From contig DCKD01000066.1 of NCBI GenBank assembly GCA_002320245.1, positions 1 to 48,847 on the forward strand: 48,847 nt of DNA, in the 5' to 3' direction. How positions within the stretch are numbered: position 1 is the stretch's first letter; every line of letters starts with the position of its first letter. Shown one piece after another: positions 17,646-26,127 of the stretch. Made by a program: the position numbers and the translations under genes. This DNA comes from Lachnospiraceae bacterium UBA1683. GTDB lineage: Bacteria; Bacillota; Clostridia; Lachnospirales; Lachnospiraceae. The notes beneath the pieces were generated by a model. It saw only the letters and a list, made by a program, of their open reading frames with translations, searched no databases and had not been told where the DNA came from.

Positions 17646-18292
17646 AGCGTATCCCTTCTATATATACAATCCTTTTTCGCGCAGGCTTCACACCCCTGTC
17701 TGTGGCAGTTTTCCTTCGAAGTGCTGGCTCCGATTACCGCCGTAACCGACTTGGTAGGTGTCATCATGGAGCTGTCTGTAATTGTCAGTCCGATTGTCTT
17801 CGCACAATCCAGCATTCGTGTAATACTGCCCTGATATTCAATGGAAAAATCCCCATATCCGGGGCTGAATCTTGGCCGTAAATACCGCCCCTCCTCCCGC
17901 AGCTCCCGTGCAATCTGTTCCTGGCATTCATCGCAGTATTTTTCGAGAAATGCGGCGGCGCACGCCTGAAGCACTACTGCTTTCGCCATATCTGTCAGGG
18001 AAGTCCGGCGGATAATCTGGTCCACACCGATTCCAAGTGTTGCACCAAATATAACAATCCGGTCGCAGCCCTTCATGTTTTTTGCCAGACTTTTACTCTC
18101 CACCTCCAGATTGCCGAACCGTATTTTGTCGCCATCCATATGCTCTAAACAAAAGATGCGATAGATGGATTTCCTTCCTGCCACTGACTGCAAAATGTCA
18201 AATGCATCCGCAATCAACGCAAGCGTCTGTTCATCTACCGCATTTCTTCCATATCCAAGATAACGGATGGCCTCCTTTGTCAGTTGGTCCAT
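17642..18292 (-). CDS. Stand-alone methionine synthase activation-domain protein
   Basis: The protein of about 216 residues carries the MetH activation-domain signature RPRFSPGYGDFSIEYQ followed by TPTKSVTAVIGAS, where AdoMet is bound for reductive methylation of inactive cob(II)alamin. Split activation domains are known in clostridia. The gene's 3' end overlaps metH by 4 bases, which suggests translational coupling of enzyme and reactivator. An upstream in-frame ATG at 18301 is possible, but ATG 18292 has AGGAG at a better distance (about 10 bases). A C-terminal CxxxxCxxCxxxxC-like cluster (about 197-211) is not part of the E. coli domain and could bind metal, but this is speculation. Confidence 0.85.
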   Translation of the reverse strand: MDQLTKEAIRYLGYGRNAVDEQTLALIADAFDILQSVAGRKSIYRIFCLEHMDGDKIRFGNLEVESKSLAKNMKGCDRIVIFGATLGIGVDQIIRRTSLTDMAKAVVLQACAAAFLEKYCDECQEQIARELREEGRYLRPRFSPGYGDFSIEYQGSITRMLDCAKTIGLTITDSSMMTPTKSVTAVIGASTSKENCHRQGCEACAKKDCIYRRDTL

Positions 18293-18305
18293 TATCTCCA
18301 TTCTC

Positions 18306-19175
18306 CTAACATTTCACTATTTCTGAAAGATTATTCATAATCTTTGCTGCAACTTCCGGTTTGTTCATAGAGTAAATGTGGATATTCTTTACACCGTTTG
18401 CAAGCAGGTCAATAATCTGGTCGGTAGCATATGCAATCCCCGCCTGCATCATTGCTTCCGGATGATTCCCGAACCGGTCCAGCAGCGCAAGGAACCTGCG
18501 TGGGAACACCGTTCCCGAGAGTTCCTGGCTGCGTTTCATCTGAGCCGCGCCCGTAATCGGCATAATTCCCGGAAGAACAGGTACTGTAATCCCCGCCTCC
18601 CGTATCCGATAAAGAAAATTATAATGAATATCATTGTCAAAAAACATCTGTGTCGTCAGGAAATCCACTCCGCTGTCTACTTTCTGTTTCAGAAACTTGA
18701 TATCATCTTCCTTATGCTCATTCTCCACGTGTCCTTCCGGATAACAGGCGGCACCGATACAGAAATCTCCGTGCTTTCTAATCTCTTCCACAAGCTCATA
18801 TGCATAGTGGAACCGATTTTCATCCGGAAATGTCATTCCTGCGGGAATGTCCCCGCGAAGAGCAAGTATGTTTTCAATCCCAAGCTGTTTCAGATTCTCA
18901 ATCACTGTACGCACCTCGTCTTTTGTAGAGGATGCGCATGTCAGATGGGCAAGACTCTCCATTCCCAGTTCTTCTTTGATGTGCGCTGCAATCTTTGCCG
19001 TATTCCTGCTTGTCCCACCTCCGGCTCCATATGTAACGCTGATGTAGGATGGATTCAGTTTTGCAATCTGATCCGTTGCCTCTCTCACCTTGGCGAATCC
19101 GGCATCTGTCTTCGGCGGAAACACTTCAAATGAAATGTGTATCCTGTCTTCATTCAGCTTGTCTATTATCTTCAT
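18306..19175 (-). CDS. metF: 5,10-Methylenetetrahydrofolate reductase
   Basis: This 289-residue FAD-dependent TIM-barrel enzyme reduces methylene-THF to methyl-THF, the methyl donor for the MetH encoded just downstream. It matches the family in FEVFPPKTD at the N-terminus, SVTYGAGGG, the LALRGD segment and the FLTTQMFFD motif. AGGAGAAAGAC precedes ATG 19175. The neighbouring activation protein begins after a gap of 13 bases. It starts only 20 bases after glgA, so it has no room for its own promoter or riboswitch and is probably read from the glgA promoter. Confidence 0.95.
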   Translation of the reverse strand: MKIIDKLNEDRIHISFEVFPPKTDAGFAKVREATDQIAKLNPSYISVTYGAGGGTSRNTAKIAAHIKEELGMESLAHLTCASSTKDEVRTVIENLKQLGIENILALRGDIPAGMTFPDENRFHYAYELVEEIRKHGDFCIGAACYPEGHVENEHKEDDIKFLKQKVDSGVDFLTTQMFFDNDIHYNFLYRIREAGITVPVLPGIMPITGAAQMKRSQELSGTVFPRRFLALLDRFGNHPEAMMQAGIAYATDQIIDLLANGVKNIHIYSMNKPEVAAKIMNNLSEIVKC

Positions 19176-19195
19176 GTCTTTCTCCTAAGTTTTTT

Positions 19196-20644
19196 CTATT
19201 CTCCAATCAGACTGTAGTATAACTCCTGATACTGTACTGTAGAATTGTTCCAGGAATAATCTGCATTCATCGCTCTTTCTACAATCTTATTCCAGTCTCT
19301 CTTCCTGTCATAGTAAATATGCTCCGCGTAACGAATCGTACTCAGCATCTCGTGTGCATTGTAGTTGGTAAAGCTAAATCCTGTTCCTGTCTTATCAAAC
19401 TCGTTATACGGCTCCACGGTATCTTTCAATCCGCCTGTCTCACGTACAATCGGAAGTGTTCCGTACCGGAGGCTCATCAACTGGCTGAGCCCGCATGGTT
19501 CAAACAACGACGGCATCAGGAATGCATCACATGATGCGTAAATCTTGTGGGACAGGTCTTCCGAATAGAAAATATTCGCAGATACCTTTCCTGAATACTT
19601 CCATGCAAAGTGGCGGAACATGTTTTCGTACTTCGCTTCACCTGTACCGAGCACCACAATCTGCACGGCATCCTGACACAGCTCGTCCATCATATAATCT
19701 ACCAAATCGAATCCCTTTTGGTCGGTCAGCCGGGATACCATACCAATCATCATGGTCTTCGGATCTCTGTCCAGCCCAAGCTCTTCCTGCAGCGCCGCCT
19801 TGTTCATCGGTTTCACTTTGCGGAAGTCACCCACATGAAAATTCTTGAAAATCCTCGGATCCTTTTTCGGGTTGTAATCCTCGTAATCCAACCCATTGAC
19901 AATACCGCATAAATCGTTCGAACGGGCATTCATCAATCCGTCCAGCGCTTCTCCGTAAAAAGAAGTCTTAATCTCCTCCGCATAGGTCTTGCTTACGGTT
20001 GTAACCTTATCGGCATATACGATACCGCCTTTTAGCAGATTCGCGTCTTTATATGCTTCCAGCTTATCCGGTACAAAATAATAATCCGGAAGCCCTGTGA
20101 TTGCCTGCACGCTCTTTGTATCCCAGACGCCTTGGAATTTCAGATTATGTATTGTCATGACACTCTTAATTCCCCGGTAATATTCTCCAAGATAGCGGAA
20201 ATTATCCAGATAAACCGGAACCAGCCCGGTCTGCCAGTCATGGCAGTGAATCAAATCCGGCCGGAATCCGATTACCGGCAGTATACTCAATACTGCTTTT
20301 GAGAAAAATGCGAACTTCTCGATGTTCCACTTTGGATCTCCATCATATGGGGCATATCCGTTAAAGTAAAATTCATTATCAATGAAATAGAACCTAATTC
20401 CTTCATACTCGCATGTCATAATTCCAACATAACGGTCTTCCCCTGCAAGATTCATGTAAAAATGGTCAACATACTCCATCATATCTTTCCATTTCTGATA
20501 CATGCAATTATATTTTGGAAGAACAACCCGGACATCATATTTATCTTTGTCGAAGTATTTCGGAAGTGAACCAACCACATCCGCAAGCCCTCCAGTCTTA
20601 ATGAATGGAACGCATTCTGAAGACGCAAATAAAATATTTTTCAT
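19196..20644 (-). CDS. glgA: Glycogen (starch) synthase
   Basis: This GT5-family glycosyltransferase adds ADP-glucose to the growing alpha-1,4-glucan. The ADP-glucose-binding KTGGL is at residues 16-20 within the canonical N-terminus, and the C-terminal half carries SLFEPCGLSQLMSLRYGTLPIVRETGGL, the GT-B donor site with the conserved Glu. Length is 482 residues, typical of the family. ATG 20644 is chosen over an upstream in-frame ATG because GGAGG lies 7 bases before it. No other glycogen genes (glgB, C, D, P) are adjacent. The gene instead leads into metF. Confidence 0.95.
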   Translation of the reverse strand: MKNILFASSECVPFIKTGGLADVVGSLPKYFDKDKYDVRVVLPKYNCMYQKWKDMMEYVDHFYMNLAGEDRYVGIMTCEYEGIRFYFIDNEFYFNGYAPYDGDPKWNIEKFAFFSKAVLSILPVIGFRPDLIHCHDWQTGLVPVYLDNFRYLGEYYRGIKSVMTIHNLKFQGVWDTKSVQAITGLPDYYFVPDKLEAYKDANLLKGGIVYADKVTTVSKTYAEEIKTSFYGEALDGLMNARSNDLCGIVNGLDYEDYNPKKDPRIFKNFHVGDFRKVKPMNKAALQEELGLDRDPKTMMIGMVSRLTDQKGFDLVDYMMDELCQDAVQIVVLGTGEAKYENMFRHFAWKYSGKVSANIFYSEDLSHKIYASCDAFLMPSLFEPCGLSQLMSLRYGTLPIVRETGGLKDTVEPYNEFDKTGTGFSFTNYNAHEMLSTIRYAEHIYYDRKRDWNKIVERAMNADYSWNNSTVQYQELYYSLIGE

Positions 20645-20702
20645 AATAATCCCTCCCATTTCTGTCGCCTTTTAGTCCCGCGCAATTTATAATTATGCAT
20701 TC

Positions 20703-20731
20703 ATTATAACTCATTTTACGGGCCTTGAAAA
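20703..20731 (-). promoter_or_regulatory. Putative glgA promoter
   Basis: TATAAT (20708-20703) is preceded after 17 bases by TTTTCA (20731-20726). The -35 match is partial. It would drive glgA and probably metF, the activation gene and metH. Confidence 0.55.
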
Positions 20732-20761
20732 GATTTATCTTTGGAAAATCTCTGATTTCCA

Positions 20762-21550
20762 TCATCTATGTTTGTACTCTAATTGTATCGTATCTGCAAT
20801 CAGCGCAATAAATTCTGAATTTGTCGGTTTTCCTTTTCCATTACTCACGGTGTATCCAAACAGCCGGTCCAATGTATCCAGCTTTCCTCTGCTCCACGCA
20901 ACTTCAATTGCATGTCGGATTGCACGTTCCACACGGCTTGATGTCGTCTGGTATTTCTTTGCTACAGTCGGATAAAGAATTTTCGTAATTGCATTTAAGA
21001 CATCCATATCTTCTACCGCCATCATAATTGCATCCCTTAGATAATGGTAGCCTTTGATATGTGCCGGAATTCCGATTTCATGCAGCATATTTGTTACTTT
21101 ATTTTCCAAATTATCTTCATTAATTCGTGTATTTTCTATTATTTCATCAGTTTTTCTCTCCGGAATGCGGCTGCTTTTTCTGATGCTTTTTATCCGATTC
21201 AGCAACATTTCGTTGTTAAATGGTTTCATAATATAGTAATTTGCTCCTTTTTCGAAGGCATCTTCTGTGATTCGCTCCTGACCAACTGCTGTCACGATGA
21301 TAAAGCAAGGCTGTTTTCCCATGGTTTTATCGTGATTTACATAATCCATCACCGTCAAACCGTCCATTTTCGGCATAATCAAATCAAGCAAAACAACATC
21401 CGGCTGCTGATTTTTAATAATCTGACACATTTCTTCCCCGTTTTTCGCCTTTCCAACGATGCTTAAATCTTTGTCGGTACTAATCAGATTTTCAAGCATA
21501 TCAAGCATTCGTTCGTTATCATCAGCAATGGCCACGCTCAAATTTTCCAT
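20762..21550 (-). CDS. spo0A: Sporulation master regulator Spo0A
   Basis: This response regulator, activated by phosphorylation, commits the cell to sporulation by binding 0A boxes. The receiver domain has the acidic pocket DD at 10-11 and phospho-acceptor Asp56 in VVLLDLIMPKMDG. The C-terminal Spo0A domain (about 150-262) includes the recognition-helix stretch SRVERAIRHAIEVAWSRG. Length 262 is normal. The start has GGAGG seven bases before the ATG. It lies downstream of spoIVB, as in bacilli and clostridia, with a sigma-A-like promoter and an inverted 0A-box pair in between, which suggests autoregulation. Confidence 0.97.
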   Translation of the reverse strand: MENLSVAIADDNERMLDMLENLISTDKDLSIVGKAKNGEEMCQIIKNQQPDVVLLDLIMPKMDGLTVMDYVNHDKTMGKQPCFIIVTAVGQERITEDAFEKGANYYIMKPFNNEMLLNRIKSIRKSSRIPERKTDEIIENTRINEDNLENKVTNMLHEIGIPAHIKGYHYLRDAIMMAVEDMDVLNAITKILYPTVAKKYQTTSSRVERAIRHAIEVAWSRGKLDTLDRLFGYTVSNGKGKPTNSEFIALIADTIQLEYKHR

Positions 21551-21600
21551 AACAATCCCTCCTCAGAACCGTTTCAGAAAAAACGCCACCCGCTTAAACT

Positions 21601-21629
21601 ATTATATAGGTCACTCTTTGGAGAATCAA
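21601..21629 (-). promoter_or_regulatory. spo0A promoter (sigma-A-like)
   Basis: TTGATT (21629-21624) and TATAAT (21606-21601) have a 17-base spacer. I see no convincing sigma-H site here. Confidence 0.65.
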
Positions 21630-21648
21630 GAATATTAGTCCGCCCGTA

Positions 21649-21667
21649 TTCGACACAAGATGTCGAA
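21649..21667. promoter_or_regulatory. Inverted pair of 0A boxes upstream of spo0A
   Basis: TTCGACA (21649-21655) and TGTCGAA (21661-21667) are perfect inverted 0A-box cores (TGTCGAA) with a 5-base gap. They lie about 20 bases upstream of the spo0A -35 box, a position suited to autoregulation by Spo0A~P. Confidence 0.75.
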
Positions 21668-21676
21668 AAAGCAAGA

Positions 21677-22774
21677 CTAATTTTCAAGTTCCGACAACAT
21701 TGTTTCTGCAAAAATGCCGTAACCTTTTGTAGGATCATTGACGAACACATGGGTAACGGCCCCGACAAGTTTTCCGTTTTGCAGAATCGGCGAACCACTC
21801 ATCCCCTGAATGATTCCGCCTGTTTTATCTAAAAGGGCGGAATCTGTCACTTCCAGTATAATTCCTTTATTAATCTCACGCGGTGAAGTATCCGTCTCCA
21901 GAATACGTACCTTATATTCCTGAACCTCCCCGTCGATATAGCAGCGGATTTCTGCGTCCCCTGTTTCAACTTCATCTGCGGCTGCAACCCGGACCGGAAC
22001 CTGTTCTTCAAAAAGTGTATCAATTTCATCCAGCGTGCCATAGATTCCGGCATCCGAATTTTTCTGAATCGTACCAAGTCTGTTGTAACGGTTATACACA
22101 ATCAGTCCCTCCATACTGCCCGGCATTCCATCTTCACCTTTGACAATGGAACGGATGCTTGTTTTATACAGACTGCCGTTTGTAATCTGCATCAAAACAC
22201 TTGTATCGGCATCATGGATTCCATGTCCAAGCGCCCCGAATTCACTGTTCTGGTTTAGGAATGTGATTGTCCCCAACCCCTGCACATTATCCCTTACCCA
22301 GATTCCAAGCTTATATTCCTGCGGTTTCCATTCTACCGCATCCAGCTTCACCTCTGTTGTATCGGAATTTCTGCGAAGCGTAAGCACGACCTCTGCATCC
22401 TGCAGCCGCTGAATGGTTTCCATAAGTTCCTGCTTATTATGAATCTCTGTCCCGTTCATCGCAACAATATAATCCCCGGCTTTCACTAAGTTGTGTGCAG
22501 GCTCATAGGATTTGCCATCAATTGCTTTGATATTCTGTGTGTTCAGCACAAGAACACCGTCTGTCTCCATATAGATTCCGACCGGCATGCCGCCGACCAG
22601 CACCGTATCCTCACTGATTTGTTCGGTGCTGACTTCCTTCTGCGAGGATGCATCCGCCACACTCCAACCGACAGCGCCTGAAACCACCGCGCAAATCAAG
22701 GCGGCAGCTACCAGAATATATCGTCTTCTGTTCTGTTTTCTATTCTGTTTTTCCAAGTATTTCAGCTTATCCAT
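21677..22774 (-). CDS. spoIVB: SpoIVB serine peptidase (forespore signal)
   Basis: SpoIVB is made in the forespore, crosses the inner forespore membrane and starts sigma-K or equivalent late mother-cell activation. A single N-terminal membrane helix (about residues 20-42) is followed by a PDZ domain (about 95-165) and an S55 peptidase domain. The likely catalytic residues are the His in GALGHGIHDADTS and the Ser in GMSGSPILQ near the C-terminus. I prefer ATG 22774 to the in-frame GTG at 22780 because GAGGG is then 9 bases away. Its neighbours recN and spo0A reproduce the conserved order. recN has its own terminator, so spoIVB probably has a separate forespore promoter that I could not identify. 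Confidence 0.93.
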   Translation of the reverse strand: MDKLKYLEKQNRKQNRRRYILVAAALICAVVSGAVGWSVADASSQKEVSTEQISEDTVLVGGMPVGIYMETDGVLVLNTQNIKAIDGKSYEPAHNLVKAGDYIVAMNGTEIHNKQELMETIQRLQDAEVVLTLRRNSDTTEVKLDAVEWKPQEYKLGIWVRDNVQGLGTITFLNQNSEFGALGHGIHDADTSVLMQITNGSLYKTSIRSIVKGEDGMPGSMEGLIVYNRYNRLGTIQKNSDAGIYGTLDEIDTLFEEQVPVRVAAADEVETGDAEIRCYIDGEVQEYKVRILETDTSPREINKGIILEVTDSALLDKTGGIIQGMSGSPILQNGKLVGAVTHVFVNDPTKGYGIFAETMLSELEN

Positions 22775-22860
22775 ATCCACATACCCTCTTTTCTTTCGTC
22801 TAATCCAAAGCTGCTTGCTGTTATAAAACTCATGCGCATTTCACACATTCTGTTTTTATT

Positions 22861-22995
22861 CCCGCGAGCAACGGGCCAAGCATCCATGCCTGCATGGATA
22901 TTTAGCAACTGCCGCGAAGGGTGCTGAGTGCCTGTGGCACTCGTTTAGCACCGACCGAAGCGGAGCGCAGAACAAATCCCCCGCCCCTTGGGGCG
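22861..22995. repeat. GC-rich structured intergenic element with nested palindromes
   Basis: In the 352-base gap between recN and spoIVB are several strong stems: CCCG/CGGG (22861-22875), ATCCATGC/GCATGGAT (22882-22899), GTGCT plus GAGTGCC with GGCACTC plus AGCAC (22921-22951), and CGCCCC/GGGGCG (22982-22995). There is no ORF, and the base composition is clearly higher in GC than the neighbouring intergenic DNA. It could be a dispersed repeat or a structured RNA. The rest of the gap holds the recN terminator and the spoIVB leader. Confidence 0.6.
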
Positions 22996-23045
22996 TGTCA
23001 AATTTGATGCTCCGTTGCCTGTATCGGGGTCTTTGACTTTAAAAG

Positions 23046-23098
23046 AAGAAAAAACGAACATCCGAGAGTACCAAATGCTCTCTCAAATGTTCGTTTTT
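23046..23098 (-). terminator. recN operon terminator
   Basis: On the minus strand AAAAACGAACAT (23098-23087) pairs with ATGTTCGTTTTT (23061-23050), with an inner AGAG/CTCT stem, followed by a T-rich tract. It ends the nusB-to-recN transcript. Confidence 0.85.
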
Positions 23099-23132
23099 AG
23101 TATGTGGACAGAGTCTCTGTTTCACACTGGTA

Positions 23133-24809
23133 TTATATTTCACGCTTTGCCAATTCTTTCATCTCTCGCGCACTCTGCAAAATGCTTGACGTGACTTTCG
23201 CACCGCCCAGAAGCCGCGCAAGCTCCTGAATCGATTCTTCTTCCGACAGATTGGCAATTTCTGTTTTGGTAATATTTTCCTTTGCTTCTTTTTGAATTCG
23301 ATAGTGTGCATCAGCCATCGCTGCAATCTGAGCCAGATGCGTGATGCACAGCACCTGTCTGGATTTTCCAATCAGATGCATCTTTTCTGCCACTTTTCCT
23401 GCCGTAATTCCACTGATTCCGGTATCGATTTCATCAAAAATCAGAGTCGGCGTATCTTCCTGACCTGCAAGCACCGCCTTAATCACAAGCATAATCCTGG
23501 ATAACTCTCCTCCCGACGCCGCCATTCCCATCGGCCGAAGCGCCTCACCCGGGTTAGTTGAAAGATAAAATTCCGCATCATCTATACCGCCCGCCGAAAA
23601 TTTCTGATTTTTGGAAAACCGCATTTCAAACTGTACATCCAGAAAATTCAAATCCTCCAGACCTTTTTTAATCTCTTTTACAAAAGATACCGCAGCCTTC
23701 TTTCTCTGTGCAGAAAGTTTCTCAGCGCAGGAAAGATACTCCTGTTTCGCCCGTTCCAAACCTTCCCGAAGTTCCTGCATATATATTTCATAGTCTTCCA
23801 GTTCTTTTAGCCTTTGCTTCTTTTCTTCACAGTATTCCAGGATTTCACTGACAGAATTTCCATATTTTGTTTTTAAATGATTTACTTCATTCAGGCGATT
23901 CTCTGTCTCATAAAACTCTTCCTCAGAAAATTCAAAGCTTTTCGCATATTCCGAAAGTTCCCGGTTAAAATCATTGAGCAGGCTGTCGATTTCAACGAGC
24001 TGGCTATACAGACCCCCGCCCTGTTCATCCACCGAAGAGACATCCTGTAGCGCACGGATTGCACGGCTAAGGTAATCGCTTGCATTTCCGGTGGAATCCT
24101 CACTGGTATACTGATAAGCCTCCCCGATTCCCTCAGTTATCTTTTTTCCTTCCGACATTCTGCGGTAGCATATCTCAAGCTCCTCATCTTCGCCTTCCTG
24201 TAGCCCGGCTTCAGTAATTTCACCGATTTCAAATTCGGCAAGGGAAATCTCTTTCTGCCGCTCACGCTCGTCCAGACTGAATTCCTCCAGCTTTTTTTCA
24301 TATTCCTGATACACACGACAGCTCTTTGATACCTTCTTTTTCAATGGTTCAATCTTTTCTCGCTGGTACAAATCAAGAAACGCCAGATGATTTTTCTTAT
24401 GCAGCAGGGACTGATGCTCATGCTGTCCATGTATATCGATTAACATGCTTGCAACGTCTTTTAAGGTGGACATATTTACCGTTTCCCCATTGATTTTACT
24501 GATGCTTCTGCCCTCCATCAGCTTCCGGTTCAAGACAATCCTTCCGTCTTCCGGATAGATATCCATCGCTGCAAGCTGCTTTTTGATTGCCTCATCTTCA
24601 ATAGAAAAGGTCAGCTCCACCAATCCGAACTGTGCTCCTGTACGGAGCATATCCGCATTGTATTTCCCACCCAGTGCCAGATTGACCGAGCCGAGCAAAA
24701 TCGACTTTCCCGCACCGGTTTCTCCGGTCAGGATATTCAGTCCCGGCCGGAAATCCACTTCTACCTCATCAATTAATGCCAGATTTTTTACATGCAGATT
24801 TTCTAACAT
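23133..24809 (-). CDS. recN: DNA repair protein RecN
   Basis: RecN is an SMC-like ATPase acting early in double-strand break repair. The 558-residue protein has the N-terminal Walker A GETGAGKS (about 29-36), long coiled-coil regions at about 160-220 and 310-370, a signature motif near ASGGELSR and the Walker B LIFDEIDTGISG. The N-terminus LHVKNLALIDEVEVDF is typical. The ribosome site is weak (AGGGAAAAT). It is the last gene of the operon starting with nusB, 9 bases after argR. Confidence 0.96.
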   Translation of the reverse strand: MLENLHVKNLALIDEVEVDFRPGLNILTGETGAGKSILLGSVNLALGGKYNADMLRTGAQFGLVELTFSIEDEAIKKQLAAMDIYPEDGRIVLNRKLMEGRSISKINGETVNMSTLKDVASMLIDIHGQHEHQSLLHKKNHLAFLDLYQREKIEPLKKKVSKSCRVYQEYEKKLEEFSLDERERQKEISLAEFEIGEITEAGLQEGEDEELEICYRRMSEGKKITEGIGEAYQYTSEDSTGNASDYLSRAIRALQDVSSVDEQGGGLYSQLVEIDSLLNDFNRELSEYAKSFEFSEEEFYETENRLNEVNHLKTKYGNSVSEILEYCEEKKQRLKELEDYEIYMQELREGLERAKQEYLSCAEKLSAQRKKAAVSFVKEIKKGLEDLNFLDVQFEMRFSKNQKFSAGGIDDAEFYLSTNPGEALRPMGMAASGGELSRIMLVIKAVLAGQEDTPTLIFDEIDTGISGITAGKVAEKMHLIGKSRQVLCITHLAQIAAMADAHYRIQKEAKENITKTEIANLSEEESIQELARLLGGAKVTSSILQSAREMKELAKREI

Positions 24810-24818
24810 ATATTTTCC

Positions 24819-25277
24819 CTATTTTCCCTTCGAAACAATTTTCCGAATCTTATCCATTACCGTCGCAGTGTCTTCTACCGTCCGTATGGCACACATAATC
24901 GTATCGTCTCCGGCAATTGATCCGACCACTTCTTTCCACTGCATGGCATCGACTGCCGCAGCGACCGCCATTGCCATACCGGATACTGTTTTAATTACAA
25001 GAATATTCTGTGCCATATCCATAGACACATATCCGTTCTGCAGTACCTGAACATATTTTTCACCCATCCCGCCATGTTCCGGTTTCAGCACAACATACTT
25101 TTGTCTGCCGCCGTCAACCGACAGTTTGGTCAGTTTCAAATCCCGGATATCTCTGGATACCGTAGCCTGTGTCACCTTAAAGCCTGCCCGGTTCAGACGG
25201 TCTGCCAGCTCTTCCTGTGTCTCGATATCATACTGATTGATTAATTCAATTATTTTTGCATGACGACTGACTTTCAT
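24819..25277 (-). CDS. argR: Arginine repressor ArgR/AhrC
   Basis: This 152-residue hexameric regulator senses L-arginine. The N-terminal winged helix has TQEELADRLNRAGFKVTQATVSRDIRDLKLTK, the family signature, and the C-terminal domain (about 80-152) carries the arginine-binding and trimerisation region. It sits between nadK (6 bases) and recN (9 bases), the position of ahrC in Bacillus. No arginine biosynthetic genes are nearby, so it acts in trans. Confidence 0.96.
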   Translation of the reverse strand: MKVSRHAKIIELINQYDIETQEELADRLNRAGFKVTQATVSRDIRDLKLTKLSVDGGRQKYVVLKPEHGGMGEKYVQVLQNGYVSMDMAQNILVIKTVSGMAMAVAAAVDAMQWKEVVGSIAGDDTIMCAIRTVEDTATVMDKIRKIVSKGK

Positions 25278-25283
25278 ATTCGA

Positions 25284-26117
25284 CTAATTCCCTTTCATTT
25301 TTTCGCGCATGGTTTTCATAAAACTCTCTTTGTTTAACTTTAGCAGTTTCGTTGTCTCCTCTGACTTCCGGATAACAACCCGGTCTCCGGTTGTCAGTGC
25401 AATGCCATCCATACCGTCAAATGTCACAACCGCCCTTTCCTGCCTGCCGTATCTTCCCTCGCAGATTTCGATTTCTATCATATCTTCTGCCGACAATACA
25501 ATACTGCTTGTATTCAATGCGTGGGAACAAATCGGCGTAATAACAAACATACTGGCAGTAGGCTCCACAATCGGTCCCCCTGCCGATAAGTTATATCCGG
25601 TTGTCCCGGTCGGCGTCGAGATAATCACTCCATCCGCACGATAACTGTTCAAAAGTGTATCATTGACATAAATATTAAAATGTACGACACGCAATTCTCC
25701 TGCGCGTGTGACAACGATATCATTCATTGCACTATAGCTTTGTTTACCGTTTACACTCCCCTGAAGCATCATCCGGTCTTCAATATCCGGCATTTCTGCA
25801 AACAGCCGGTCCAGCGCCGCCCGGCAATCATGCAGTTCCACTTCCGCAAGATAGCCAAGCGTCCCCATATTTACACCAAGCAGCGGGATACCATACCCTT
25901 CCAGCTCCCGCGCCGCACGGATCAGGGTTCCGTCTCCGCCCAGGACAATCGCGCAGTCCATCCCTTCCGGAATCGTCCCTGGAATGATATGGCCATCCGT
26001 ATCTTTCTGAGACAGGATACAGGTTTTCCCATTTGCCTCAATATATTCTTTGATTTCATTGGTAATCCGATAATCCGTGTCTTTCAATTGATTGGTAATC
26101 ACATAAAACTTATCCAT
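25284..26117 (-). CDS. nadK: NAD kinase
   Basis: It phosphorylates NAD+ to NADP+. The GGDGT motif is at residues 60-64 (LGGDGTLIRAAR), and the second signature TPTGTTGYNLSAGGPIVEP is present in the central part. At 277 residues the length is standard. The frame opens upstream, but ATG 26117 has GAGG eight bases before it and a family-like MDKFYVITNQ start, giving a 10-base gap after tlyA instead of an overlap. An inserted nadK between tlyA and argR is a clostridial arrangement. Confidence 0.96.
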   Translation of the reverse strand: MDKFYVITNQLKDTDYRITNEIKEYIEANGKTCILSQKDTDGHIIPGTIPEGMDCAIVLGGDGTLIRAARELEGYGIPLLGVNMGTLGYLAEVELHDCRAALDRLFAEMPDIEDRMMLQGSVNGKQSYSAMNDIVVTRAGELRVVHFNIYVNDTLLNSYRADGVIISTPTGTTGYNLSAGGPIVEPTASMFVITPICSHALNTSSIVLSAEDMIEIEICEGRYGRQERAVVTFDGMDGIALTTGDRVVIRKSEETTKLLKLNKESFMKTMREKMKGN

Positions 26118-26127
26118 TATATTATCC

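Noticed and set aside
19176..19195. A SAM or cobalamin riboswitch upstream of metF/metH
   Set aside because: Only 20 bases separate metF from glgA, and no aptamer can fit.
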